From NCBI GenBank assembly GCA_030626915.1, contig DAOUTC010000040.1, positions 1 to 9,600 of the forward strand: a DNA stretch of 9,600 nt, written 5' to 3'. Positions 1 to 5,257 of the stretch are shown in pieces; within the stretch, counting starts at the first letter, position 1, and every line of letters starts with the position of its first letter. Origin of the DNA: Dehalococcoidia bacterium. Lineage in GTDB: Bacteria; Chloroflexota; Dehalococcoidia; GIF9; AB-539-J10. The notes below the pieces were generated by a model. It did no database searches. It was not told where the DNA came from and was given only the letters and a program-made list of their open reading frames with translations. A program made the translations under genes and the position numbers.

Positions 1-774
1 GCTGGCTTCTATATTCGAAGGGAAGGTGCTGGTCAGGTAATGTTAGTGGGTCAAACCAACGTAGGGAAATCGCAGCTATTAGCAGCAGTTACTGAGGCCT
101 CACCCGGGATAGCTCCATATCCTTTTACCACCCAAACCCCTGTCCCCGGAATGATGAGGTTTGAGAATATTCAGATTCAGTTGATTGACACGCCACCTAT
201 AGGACATAGGAATGTGCGGATATTACTAGCTAACACCCTCAGGGGCGCCGACCTCGTTGCTATTGTAGTAGACCTGGGAATCGAACCAATAAGCCAGGTG
301 GAGACTACTCTACAGAGATTAGGAGAAGCAAGGATAGAGCCTGTAACAGATAATGCCGCAGAGGCAACTCCAGGGAGCTATCAAAAGAAGGTGTTGCTTA
401 TTGGCAATAAGAATGACCTGGGAAGTTCAAGCGGTAACTGGGAAAAATTAAATTCGCAATATAATGCCTTATTTCCTATGGTTTCGGTGTCTGCCAGGGA
501 AGGAACTGGCTTGGAGAAATTGAGGGAAGCGATTTACCAAGTTCTGGACATTATCCGAGTTTATACCAAAACCCCGGGAAGCAAGGCTGACTTATCTGAG
601 CCTGTAATTTTAAAGAAGGGCAGTACCGTGCAGAATGCTGCCGAAACTATTCATAAGGACTTTAGAGACAAATTAAAATATACCATGGTTTGGGGTTCAG
701 GAAAGTTTGACGGGCAAAAGGTGAGTAAGGAACATATACTTCATGATGGCGATATAGTTGAGTTCCATATATAG
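1..774 (+). CDS. DRG/Obg-like GTPase with C-terminal TGS domain (5' partial)
   Basis: This is a translation-factor-type GTPase of the DRG/Obg superfamily. The reading frame is open from base 1, and the 13 residues before the Met at base 40 (ending GAGQV) match how this family leads into its P-loop, so the gene starts upstream of the window. That missing part is normally a coiled N-terminus. Visible G motifs, counted from the Met at 40: G1 GQTNVGKS (residues 4-11), G2 within YPFTTQTP, G3 DTPP (about 50-53), G4 NKND (about 122-125) and G5 SVSAREG (about 149-155). The last 70 residues, from VYTKTPG to the end, form a TGS domain with the usual closing GDIVEF. Such proteins bind GTP and are thought to associate with ribosomes or RNA; the exact substrate is unknown. 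The gene ends 1 nt from the converging ADP-ribosylglycohydrolase gene, and I see no terminator between them. Confidence 0.9.
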   Translation, partial: AGFYIRREGAGQVMLVGQTNVGKSQLLAAVTEASPGIAPYPFTTQTPVPGMMRFENIQIQLIDTPPIGHRNVRILLANTLRGADLVAIVVDLGIEPISQVETTLQRLGEARIEPVTDNAAEATPGSYQKKVLLIGNKNDLGSSSGNWEKLNSQYNALFPMVSVSAREGTGLEKLREAIYQVLDIIRVYTKTPGSKADLSEPVILKKGSTVQNAAETIHKDFRDKLKYTMVWGSGKFDGQKVSKEHILHDGDIVEFHI

Positions 775-775
775 T

Positions 776-1741
776 TCAATCTTCTTGCTCCAGGTGTTGC
801 AGTGGAATAAAGTTCAATGTCGCAATTTGGTATAACCTTTCCGCTAGAGCTTCGATGTAAGCTCTGTTTTCAAGTTTTGCTCTCCACCTATCGGGGATAG
901 CATTTATGCCAAGATATGCTCCCGAGATAGCCCCAGCCATAGAAGCTATGGTATCAGTATCGCCACCCAGGCTTATGGCATAGGTTACGCAATCTTTGTA
1001 AGACCTCAGGTGGCTTAGGAAGCAATAGATGGCAGTCGGCACCGACCTCGGCGCTTCTATACCATTTCCTAGAGCAGCAACCACCTGTCGTCTATCTTGT
1101 TCACCCAGTAGCTCTTTCATACTAGCTATCTTTTCCTTATATAGCTGGTTTCGAGCGAAATTCTGGAGCTTTAGGATGAAAGCCTCTTGGTCAATTTCCT
1201 CGTCCGGAGGCGTATTAAGGGCTAAAGCTACAGCATAAGCCTGAAGGGCTGCTCCTTCCTTGGCTAATTCGTGAGAATGGGTGATAGAACTCGATTTGTA
1301 GGCAATCTCTCTCAGTTCTGTTGAGTTGTGATAGTATAGAAGCCCTGTTGGTGCTACTCTCATTGCTGAGCCATTTCCGAAAGAGCCGCCTTTATAAATT
1401 TTGTTTGCGGCGCTATGCCATGGCTCACCGCTCTTTATCATCCTGAAGATTCTGGGAGGTCCTGGCCCATAACCACGCCAGGGCTCACTTTCATAATTTC
1501 TTATAAAAGTCTGAGCCATATGCTCTCCATCAAAGCCGTTGCTTTCTATCAGCGATTCTGCCACACCGATTGTCATGTGAGTATCATCAGTATAAGTCAA
1601 TTGCTCCAGCCTATCAGTTAAGAGTTCAATTTCTTCCCTTTTGACCATTCCCTTTCCCTCTCGCCAGGCGCCAAGCCCATCGCCTATGGCTGCTCCTACT
1701 AAGCATCCTAAGAATTTCGACTTTAATTTTCCTCTACACAT
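776..1741 (-). CDS. ADP-ribosylglycohydrolase family protein (DraG/ARH-like)
   Basis: The product is 321 aa, typical for the family, and all expected landmarks are present. The N-terminal FLGCLVGAAIGDGLGAW (about 10-26) is followed by the metal-binding TDDTHM (about 51-56), GGSFGNGSAMRVAPTGLLY (about 118-136), a THSHE segment and the C-terminal metal-binding GGDTDTIASMAGAISGAYLG (about 260-279). These Asp residues normally hold two Mg or Mn ions that hydrolyse the N- or O-glycosidic bond of ADP-ribosylated proteins or small ADP-ribose compounds. No signal peptide is seen, so it should be cytoplasmic. The ATG is preceded by GAGGAG about 11 nt upstream, and upstream of that lies a TATAAT box. 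The actual substrate cannot be read from sequence: there is no nearby DraT or nitrogenase gene, so nitrogenase reactivation is not implied. Confidence 0.92.
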   Translation of the reverse strand: MCRGKLKSKFLGCLVGAAIGDGLGAWREGKGMVKREEIELLTDRLEQLTYTDDTHMTIGVAESLIESNGFDGEHMAQTFIRNYESEPWRGYGPGPPRIFRMIKSGEPWHSAANKIYKGGSFGNGSAMRVAPTGLLYYHNSTELREIAYKSSSITHSHELAKEGAALQAYAVALALNTPPDEEIDQEAFILKLQNFARNQLYKEKIASMKELLGEQDRRQVVAALGNGIEAPRSVPTAIYCFLSHLRSYKDCVTYAISLGGDTDTIASMAGAISGAYLGINAIPDRWRAKLENRAYIEALAERLYQIATLNFIPLQHLEQED

Positions 1742-1773
1742 ACCTTGCGCTGCTCCTCGTTAGCCGATTTATA

Positions 1774-1802
1774 ATTATAATGGTGTTTTAAAAAAAAGCC
1801 AT
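1774..1802 (-). promoter_or_regulatory. Candidate sigma70-type promoter for the ADP-ribosylglycohydrolase gene
   Basis: On the minus strand a perfect TATAAT lies at 1779-1774, about 33 nt before the start codon. The hexamer 17 nt upstream is ATGGCT, only 3/6 to TTGACA, and a T-run fills part of the spacer. The -10 is convincing by sequence, the -35 is weak. Confidence 0.35.
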
Positions 1803-1918
1803 TGGGTAGCGGCTTCTAATAGTTGCAATTTTTTTTACCTTCTATTATACTTGACTTGGTCGGTTACAAGTGTAGGTTATCGTGTTCCTGTGGAAGCTCT
1901 TCTGAGTTTATTTACAGA

Positions 1919-1973
1919 CGTTGGATGACCGAAACTCTAGATAAATATTAATTAAAAAGGAGGTCATCCAATG
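1919..1973 (+). promoter_or_regulatory. Start-codon-sequestering stem in the zinc-ribbon gene leader
   Basis: TTGGATGACC (1921-1930) and GGTCATCCAA (1962-1971) are a perfect 10-bp inverted repeat. A G-U pair and a C-G pair (1919-1920 with 1972-1973) extend it to 12 bp over a 31-nt A/T-rich loop. The 3' arm contains the last two G of the Shine-Dalgarno AAGGAGG (1957-1963), the whole spacer and the ATG at 1971. If the leader is transcribed from upstream of 1919, the start would be masked when the stem forms. A TTGACT at 1851 with a poor -10 near 1873-1880 is compatible with such a leader but weak. An RNA thermometer, a translation switch or a protein-binding site are all possible; a DNA operator is less likely because the arms are so far apart. 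Confidence 0.6.
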
Positions 1974-2276
1974 GGATTTACGGAAAAAACGCTCCAATGT
2001 TCTGACTGTGGCGCCACATTTACCTTTACTGCTGAGGAGCAAGAGTTCTATGCTACTAAAGGCTATACTAATGAGCCCAAGCGCTGTCCTGCCTGCCGTG
2101 AAGCAAGGAAAGCTCAGCGCGACAGCTTCGGTGGTTATAGACCAAGGCGTCAAATGTATCCTGCAGTATGTGGTCAGTGTGGTAAGGAATGTGAAGTTCC
2201 TTTTGAGCCTCGAGAGGGCAGGCCAGTGTATTGTAGTGAGTGCTACAGCAAAGTTAGATTGAGCAGTCGGCGATAG
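1971..2276 (+). CDS. Small double zinc-ribbon protein (CxxC-x-CxxC type)
   Basis: This 101-aa protein has two zinc ribbons. The first has CSDCG (10-14) and CPAC (39-42) around a conserved-looking TFTFTAEEQEFYATKGYTNE, the hallmark of the probable zinc-ribbon family common in Chloroflexota and other bacteria. The second has CGQCGKECEVPFEP (about 67-80) and CSEC (88-91) near the C-terminus. A basic linker (REARKAQRDS...RPRRQ) joins them and the last residues are basic, so nucleic-acid binding is reasonable but inferred. The start is fixed by AAGGAGG seven nt upstream. It lies 89 nt before an RRM protein gene and probably forms an operon with it. The function of the family is not established. 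An RNA-binding or translation-associated role is suggested only by the partner gene and by the masked start site. Confidence 0.88.
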   Translation: MGFTEKTLQCSDCGATFTFTAEEQEFYATKGYTNEPKRCPACREARKAQRDSFGGYRPRRQMYPAVCGQCGKECEVPFEPREGRPVYCSECYSKVRLSSRR

Positions 2277-2290
2277 TTTGGTTGCGTATG

Positions 2291-2331
2291 GATTCAGGGG
2301 GAGCTGGAATCAAGTTCAGTCCCCCTGAATC
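2291..2331 (+). promoter_or_regulatory. Perfect 12-bp hairpin between the zinc-ribbon and RRM genes
   Basis: GATTCAGGGGGA (2291-2302) pairs perfectly with TCCCCCTGAATC (2320-2331) over a 17-nt loop, inside which CTG (2304-2306) can pair with CAG (2317-2319). No T-run follows (the next bases are GTAAAACTATAAAATGG), so it is not a standard intrinsic terminator. The loop also holds GAATC (2307-2311), an alternative partner for GATTC at 2291. Candidate roles are an mRNA processing or stability element, an attenuator, or a 5' leader structure for the RRM gene. Confidence 0.6.
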
Positions 2332-2365
2332 GTAAAACTATAAAATGGAAAGGGAGGTCAATATT

Positions 2366-2668
2366 ATGAATATATATGTAGGCAATTTGTCAGCTGAGGT
2401 TACTGAGGAGGAGTTACGTCAGGCATTCGAGTCCTTCGGACAAATAACATCGGTAAGCATCATCAAAGATAGATATACTGGCCAACCCAGGGGATTTGGA
2501 TTTGTTGAAATGCCAGCAGATACCGAAGCTCAGGCAGCGATTGATGGCCTCAATGGGACGCCATTAAAGGAACAGAAGCTTACTGTTAGCAAGGCGCGCC
2601 CTCGCACTGAACGCAGAGGTGGTGGTGGTGGTGGGTTTTATGGTGGAGGTGGGCGCCGAAGATATTAA
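2366..2668 (+). CDS. Glycine-rich RRM RNA-binding protein
   Basis: This 100-aa protein has a single RNA-recognition motif and a Gly/Arg-rich tail. RNP2 is IYVGNL (3-8), RNP1 is RGFGFVEM (about 43-50), and the beta-alpha-beta spacing is standard (EEELRQAFESFG, TEAQAAIDGLNG, LTVSKARPR). The tail ERRGGGGGGFYGGGGRRRY resembles the cyanobacterial Rbp and plant GRP-type small RNA-binding proteins, several of which respond to cold; regulation here is not shown. I chose ATG 2366 because AGGGAGG (2351-2357) lies 8 nt before it and the RRM starts directly there. An in-frame ATG at 2345 lies upstream of that Shine-Dalgarno and has none of its own. It should act in the cytoplasm on single-stranded RNA, probably together with the zinc-ribbon protein upstream. 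Confidence 0.93.
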   Translation: MNIYVGNLSAEVTEEELRQAFESFGQITSVSIIKDRYTGQPRGFGFVEMPADTEAQAAIDGLNGTPLKEQKLTVSKARPRTERRGGGGGGFYGGGGRRRY

Positions 2669-2671
2669 GTC

Positions 2672-2690
2672 TTGTTTACTCAGCAAACAA
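2672..2690 (+). terminator. Weak A/T hairpin just after the RRM gene
   Basis: TTGTTT (2672-2677) and AAACAA (2685-2690) form a 6-bp stem with a 7-nt loop 3 nt after the stop codon. The stem is A/T-rich and no T-run follows, so terminator activity is doubtful. It is listed because it is the only symmetric element at the end of this operon. Confidence 0.25.
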
Positions 2691-2810
2691 TCTAGCCTAT
2701 TACGCTGCTGACCATGGTTTGGTCACCAGCAAAAACACCATGGTGGTCAAAGCCGCATATTTGCGCGTAGGCAAATGGCTGGCTTCTTTGGCGATTCCAT
2801 ATATAAAAAG

Positions 2811-2939
2811 TCAGGCAATAACCACAGCCTCTTCACCTTCGAGCAAATAGAGGCAGTTTTTGCGTGTTCTCAGCAAATCTATGCCATCAGTGATTTTGCC
2901 AGGCTCTCGAACCCACGTGGTAAATTCCTCATGGCATAG
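2811..2939 (-). pseudogene. N-terminal remnant of an MBL-fold hydrolase
   Basis: A 42-codon minus-strand frame contains EEFTTWVREPGK, then ITDGIDLLRTRKNCLYLLEG, then EEAVVIA, followed directly by TGA. This matches the first beta-strands of metallo-beta-lactamase-fold hydrolases, which typically read ITD-x-I-x-LLGT...NCLYLL-x-G-x-EAMLI. There the HxHxDH metal site comes later. Here the frame stops before it, no start codon is intact (the codons before EEF are CTA TGC CAT GAG), and no continuation is seen. It is therefore a decayed fragment. A 54-codon plus-strand frame (2775-2939) covers the same bases but has no recognisable features. The call rests on remembered family consensus. Confidence 0.5.
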
Positions 2940-3029
2940 TCAACCTGCGAGATGTTTCTTCAAGCATTGGTTTTAGCAGGTCGTTTAGCAACCCGCGTGT
3001 TATTTTGACCCTGACCCCTTCGCTTCCCT

Positions 3030-3175
3030 GTCATTGCGAACCCTTTGCTTTGTGTCATTCTGAGGGAGCCCTTCGCTCTGCCTGTCATTCTGAGCGAAGC
3101 GAAGAATCTCATCACGCTCAGGACAGGCTCCGTGAACGTGGAGAATCTAGCCCCTTCGCTACCACTCAGGGTGAC
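3030..3175. repeat. GTCATTCTGAG-type dispersed palindromic repeat cluster
   Basis: Three starts of the same unit occur: GTCATTGCGA at 3030, GTCATTCTGAGGGAG at 3054 and GTCATTCTGAGCGAAGCGAA at 3084. The last runs to CTCAGGGTGAC ending at 3175, which is its imperfect inverted end, giving a 92-bp palindrome-like element with AGAATCT on both inner arms. This is the repeat whose chance translation gives CHSERSEESHH, found in very many bacterial genomes. It behaves like a non-autonomous MITE or REP-like element. The frames on either strand here are by-products of the repeat and not genes. Confidence 0.75.
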
Positions 3176-3203
3176 AAAATAAAACAATCTGCCTTAATGC
3201 CTG

Positions 3204-3232
3204 TTGACAAAATACTTACCTATTGACAAAAT
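3204..3232 (+). promoter_or_regulatory. Candidate promoter for the DUF5678/protease operon
   Basis: A perfect TTGACA (3204-3209) is followed after 17 nt by CAAAAT (3227-3232, 4/6 to TATAAT). The 11-mer TTGACAAAATA recurs at 3223, so it forms a direct repeat 19 bp apart. Transcription would start near 3239, giving a leader of about 130 nt that contains the folded element at 3255-3310. Confidence 0.45.
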
Positions 3233-3254
3233 ATAAGAAAGGAGAAAAGAGAAA

Positions 3255-3310
3255 GGAGTTCTCCATCTCTGCCCGGATGGAGGTAAAAACAGGGTAGCAG
3301 GCCGAACTCC
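3255..3310 (+). ncRNA. Candidate structured leader RNA with pseudoknot potential
   Basis: An outer stem GGAGTT (3255-3260) with AACTCC (3305-3310) encloses a perfect 7-bp hairpin CTCCATC (3261-3267)/GATGGAG (3276-3282) with loop TCTGCCCG. The loop's CTGCCC can pair with downstream GGG-TAG-CAG (3292-3300), as CTGC with GCAG or CCC with GGG, giving an H-type pseudoknot across an A-rich joiner (TAAAAACA). Downstream the sequence becomes U-rich (ATTATTTCTTT), so the outer stem could also act as an attenuator. I do not recognise a known riboswitch consensus. It is a structural prediction by eye only. Confidence 0.4.
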
Positions 3311-3322
3311 GCATTATTTCTT

Positions 3323-3352
3323 TAAACAACTGTTATTATGAATCCTTGTTTA
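3323..3352 (+). promoter_or_regulatory. Inverted repeat just upstream of the DUF5678 gene RBS
   Basis: TAAACAA (3323-3329) and TTGTTTA (3346-3352) are perfect inverted 7-mers separated by 16 nt and end 20 nt before the start codon. This could be an operator or a weak leader hairpin. Confidence 0.3.
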
Positions 3353-3371
3353 GAAGAAGGGAGGTGATGAG

Positions 3372-3653
3372 ATGGTAACAAAAATAGAACCAACAAAAAT
3401 AGTTAGATCTGCAGAGGGCAAAGCAAAATTAAGGAGTTGCTCTGAGGAATATAAGAGGAATGTTATCTATCTGCGGGATCATTATGCGGAGTTGATGAAG
3501 AGCCACCGAAATCATTGGATAGGAGTGCGTAGGGGTAAGGTTATGCTCTCCGAAGATGATCCTGAGCAATTACTAGAACGGTTAGGCAAGATCCGATCAA
3601 GGAATGTTCTGGTTTATTATCTGGCAGACCCCGAAAGCTTTATGATATTATAA
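3372..3653 (+). CDS. DUF5678-like protein upstream of an aspartic protease
   Basis: The product is 93 aa. Residues about 45-93 (NHWIGVRRGKVMLSEDDPEQ and onward, to VLVYYLADPESFMIL) have the DUF5678 layout: an aromatic-W-x-G-V/A strand, a 'gkV' strand, a helix with D/E-E-L-L, then a final hydrophobic strand ending in a P-E-S-type turn. The first 45 residues are charged and helical (SEEYKRNVIYLRDHYAELMK). No catalytic residues are evident and the biochemical role of the family is unknown. The start is well supported by GGGAGGTGATGAG directly upstream. The stop is 5 nt before the aspartic protease gene, so the two are very likely co-translated. This pairing is one I associate with DUF5678 genes in other bacteria, as recalled and not checked. 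Confidence 0.75.
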   Translation: MVTKIEPTKIVRSAEGKAKLRSCSEEYKRNVIYLRDHYAELMKSHRNHWIGVRRGKVMLSEDDPEQLLERLGKIRSRNVLVYYLADPESFMIL

Positions 3654-3658
3654 AACCA

Positions 3659-4135
3659 ATGATTCGGGGTGTTCTACTTGATCCCCAGAATCCAGGAGGG
3701 GAACACCACATTGCAGTTTCCTCAATGGCTATACCTATAATCGTTGCAACTATTCGTATTCCAAGGTTAAAAGTCAGTGATCGCCTCCCCCTTTTAGCAG
3801 ATTCAGGTGCCGATATTACATCCTTACACCTCCGGGATGCAATAAGGGTATTAGGCATGCGCAAATATCTCCAACTTAGAGGCGAAACAACAGTAGGAGG
3901 AGTAGGTGGCGATGCGAAATATTTTTTAGAGCCCACCAGAATTATTTTCGTCCATGAGGATGGGAATATAGAGGGTTACAATTTTGAGCTGCGTATAGCA
4001 AAGATACCGCCAGGATCTCCGAGCAAGTTGAAACACGCACTTCAACTTCCATCAGTCCTAGGAAGAGATATATTGCATCACTTTCGCATAGTAATAGATT
4101 ATTCTCGCGAGGAATTCTACCTAGACCACTCCTAG
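3659..4135 (+). CDS. Retropepsin-like aspartic protease
   Basis: This 158-aa protein has a single-domain retropepsin-like fold. The catalytic motif LLADSGADITSLHLRDA has its D-S-G-A at about residues 43-46, where classic enzymes read D-T/S-G-A. The C-terminal LPSVLGRDILHHFRIVIDYS (about 129-148) matches the conserved LGRDxL...x-h-D strand of bacterial retropepsin-like proteins. The upstream IRIPRLKVSDRLPLLADSG also fits the family, which supports ATG 3659 over the internal Met at 3725. No RBS is seen, so coupling to the DUF5678 stop 5 nt upstream is likely. Like other retropepsins it would need to dimerise to complete the active site. No signal peptide or membrane anchor is evident, so a cytoplasmic substrate is likely; which one is unknown. 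Confidence 0.82.
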   Translation: MIRGVLLDPQNPGGEHHIAVSSMAIPIIVATIRIPRLKVSDRLPLLADSGADITSLHLRDAIRVLGMRKYLQLRGETTVGGVGGDAKYFLEPTRIIFVHEDGNIEGYNFELRIAKIPPGSPSKLKHALQLPSVLGRDILHHFRIVIDYSREEFYLDHS

Positions 4136-4343
4136 ATTATCAGCAACCCACATCATTTGGGCAATTCTATATTGATATAGGCTCAATTGCTATGGCTATA
4201 CGAAGACCTGAGTGGTGCGTCACTGCAGCTGCTGGGACTATTGATATACTAAGAAAGCTTTCGCTTGGCCCACTTGAGTTAACATAATATTTTGCACTTC
4301 TCCATAGTACTCTTGGGGTTCATAGACCTGCTTCTACGATGTC

Positions 4344-4372
4344 TTCTATTTGAGGTTGGTTGAGCGTATAAT
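4344..4372 (+). promoter_or_regulatory. Candidate promoter for the 117-aa membrane-tail protein
   Basis: A perfect TATAAT lies at 4367-4372, with TTCTAT (3/6 to TTGACA) 17 nt upstream. Transcription would start near 4379, leaving a leader of only about 11 nt that holds the AAGAGGTT Shine-Dalgarno. The 254-nt gap before it (4136-4389) has no supported gene. Confidence 0.35.
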
Positions 4373-4389
4373 TGAGATAAGAGGTTCAA

Positions 4390-4743
4390 ATGTCGCAAGA
4401 GAGGTGCTATCGTAAATTTGAAGCCATACGATTGGTTAAGCAGCTTGATCTTCATGAGACCAAGCTAGGAATGCCGAAGGATGCATTAAGGCAATATAGG
4501 GATTCAAGAGAGGCTAACTCCTATCATGCCAGAGAATATGAGGATAGGATTTGTCTTCACATTGACCGTTTCAATCCGGAGAAACGCCCGCTAGAGCATT
4601 TTGTTCACGATGTGCTGAATGATGAAACTGTGGCTGGAGCCGGTATTGGCTTCACTGTAGGGTATGCTGTAGGCGAGGGCAATTGGAAGGTTGGTCTCTT
4701 CTACATGCTTCTTGGTGGCCTCATTGGAAATGCAGCAAGCTAG
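4390..4743 (+). CDS. Hypothetical protein with C-terminal glycine-rich hydrophobic segment
   Basis: I do not recognise this 117-aa protein. The N-terminal 75 residues are soluble, charged and rich in His, Arg and Tyr (LDLHETKLGMPKD, SYHAREYEDR, CLHIDRFNPEKRPLEHF). The last 40 residues form a hydrophobic stretch with regularly spaced small residues (VAGAGIGFTVGYAVGEGNW, then VGLFYMLLGGLIGNAAS), which looks like one or two short glycine-zipper-type membrane helices. This suggests a membrane-associated or pore-like protein with a cytoplasmic N-terminus, but that is inference. The start is supported by AGAGGTT about 6 nt upstream. It stands alone between the protease operon and the repeat-linked gene array and lacks the array repeat in front, so it is probably not a member of that array. 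Confidence 0.65.
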   Translation: MSQERCYRKFEAIRLVKQLDLHETKLGMPKDALRQYRDSREANSYHAREYEDRICLHIDRFNPEKRPLEHFVHDVLNDETVAGAGIGFTVGYAVGEGNWKVGLFYMLLGGLIGNAAS

Positions 4744-4793
4744 ACACCGAAACTAGACTATGTGAGTGAAACTGACAATTCTGATTCAGTAAG

Positions 4794-4802
4794 TGCTATA
4801 AT
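4794..4802 (+). promoter_or_regulatory. Extended -10 promoter ahead of the small-gene array
   Basis: TGCTATAAT is a perfect extended -10 (TG-N-TATAAT). The best -35 is CTGACA with a 19-nt spacer, which is poor, as is usual for extended -10 promoters. It lies about 50 nt after the preceding gene and about 80 nt before the first array gene, and no comparable promoter was seen inside the array, so it may drive the whole run. Confidence 0.5.
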
Positions 4803-4833
4803 TACCATTACAATGTATAGTTTGTCTAATAAG

Positions 4834-4863
4834 TAGCCCCGCCAGCGGATTGGGAGAGGGCAA
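4834..4863 (+). repeat. Array repeat copy 1
   Basis: This reads TAGCCCCGCC, then AGCGGATTGGGAGAGGGCAA, and differs from the consensus at few positions. It sits 17 nt before the 44-aa protein's start, with that gene's own AAAGGAGG between. It is the first of eight related copies, and no copy is seen upstream of it. Confidence 0.85.
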
Positions 4864-4880
4864 TAGAAAGGAGGTTACGC

Positions 4881-5015
4881 ATGTGCAAAGTGGAAAGCAA
4901 AAAGGGATGTGAGCACCCCGAGAAGCTGAAAGGCAAGCCTGAAGAGTGCACTACTGAACAGATTAGGGAGTGCCATAGTGAGGTGGTAGAGCATCCCTGT
5001 GTCAAGCAAGAATAG
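4881..5015 (+). CDS. 44-aa Cys/His-rich small protein
   Basis: A short but well-supported gene. AAAGGAGG lies about 8 nt before the ATG and an array repeat precedes it. The protein reads MCKVESKKGCEHPEKLKGKP, then EECTTEQIRECHSEVVEHPC, then VKQE. Four of its five Cys (C10, C23, C31 and C40) pair with nearby His in the order C-x-H-P ... E-C ... E-C-H ... H-P-C. This pattern fits a tiny conserved protein that I recall from anaerobic bacteria and methanogenic archaea, with the same KLKGKP-x-E-C-x-x-E-Q-I-x-x-C-H core. The residues could bind a metal or a small Fe-S cluster, but no function is established. It is followed after 21 nt by the 69-aa protein gene with no repeat between them, so those two may form one unit. 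Confidence 0.8.
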   Translation: MCKVESKKGCEHPEKLKGKPEECTTEQIRECHSEVVEHPCVKQE

Positions 5016-5036
5016 TAGAATGTGCAGGAGGCAGTA

Positions 5037-5246
5037 ATGAGCGTAAAGGTGGTTGACAAGAAAACAGGCAAAGAGACCCTTGGCAAATATGCTGTTATAA
5101 AGGGTGAACAGGTTAATCTTTATACGGGTATCATGTCAGACAAGAAAGGCGGTTGGCGAGGCTGTGGTAAGCGACTTCAATTCCCTGCTGACGACGTGAC
5201 TGTTACCGCCGATGACCCGATGAAAGAATTAAGAAAGGAAAGCTAG
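5037..5246 (+). CDS. 69-aa hypothetical protein
   Basis: I do not recognise this protein. It is small, lysine-rich and probably all-beta: strands VKVVDKKTGKETLGKYAVIK, EQVNLYTGIMS and LQFPADDVTVTAD alternate with charged turns, and a single GCGKRL contains its only Cys. I chose ATG 5037 because AGGAGG (5026-5031) lies 5 nt before it; the in-frame GTG at 5022 would place that Shine-Dalgarno inside the gene. It follows the 44-aa Cys/His protein by 21 nt without an array repeat, unlike most of its neighbours, and the next repeat begins 11 nt after its stop. No catalytic motif, signal peptide or membrane segment is evident. Confidence 0.7.
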   Translation: MSVKVVDKKTGKETLGKYAVIKGEQVNLYTGIMSDKKGGWRGCGKRLQFPADDVTVTADDPMKELRKES

Positions 5247-5257
5247 GTATTCTTGTG

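Noticed and set aside
1029..1621. Plus-strand frames of about 69 residues inside 1029-1238 and 1415-1621
   Set aside because: Shadows of the ADP-ribosylglycohydrolase gene on the other strand.
2291..2331. Rho-independent terminator for the zinc-ribbon gene
   Set aside because: The stem is strong but is followed by GTAAAACTA with no U-run, so it is listed as a hairpin of unknown role.
2775..2939. 54-codon plus-strand frame beginning MAGFFGDSIYKK
   Set aside because: It overlaps the minus-strand MBL fragment, has no RBS, and shows no family features.
3005..3226. Plus- and minus-strand reading frames in 2960-3226 with CHSERSEESHH-type peptide
   Set aside because: They arise from translation of the dispersed GTCATTCTGAG repeat, have no RBS and are repeat by-products.
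4192..4287. 31-codon frame starting MAIRRPEWCVTAAAG in the 4136-4389 gap
   Set aside because: No Shine-Dalgarno, very short, and no recognisable features; the frame continues upstream without a start, so it is probably chance or a relic. Nothing else in the gap is supported except the promoter near 4344-4372.
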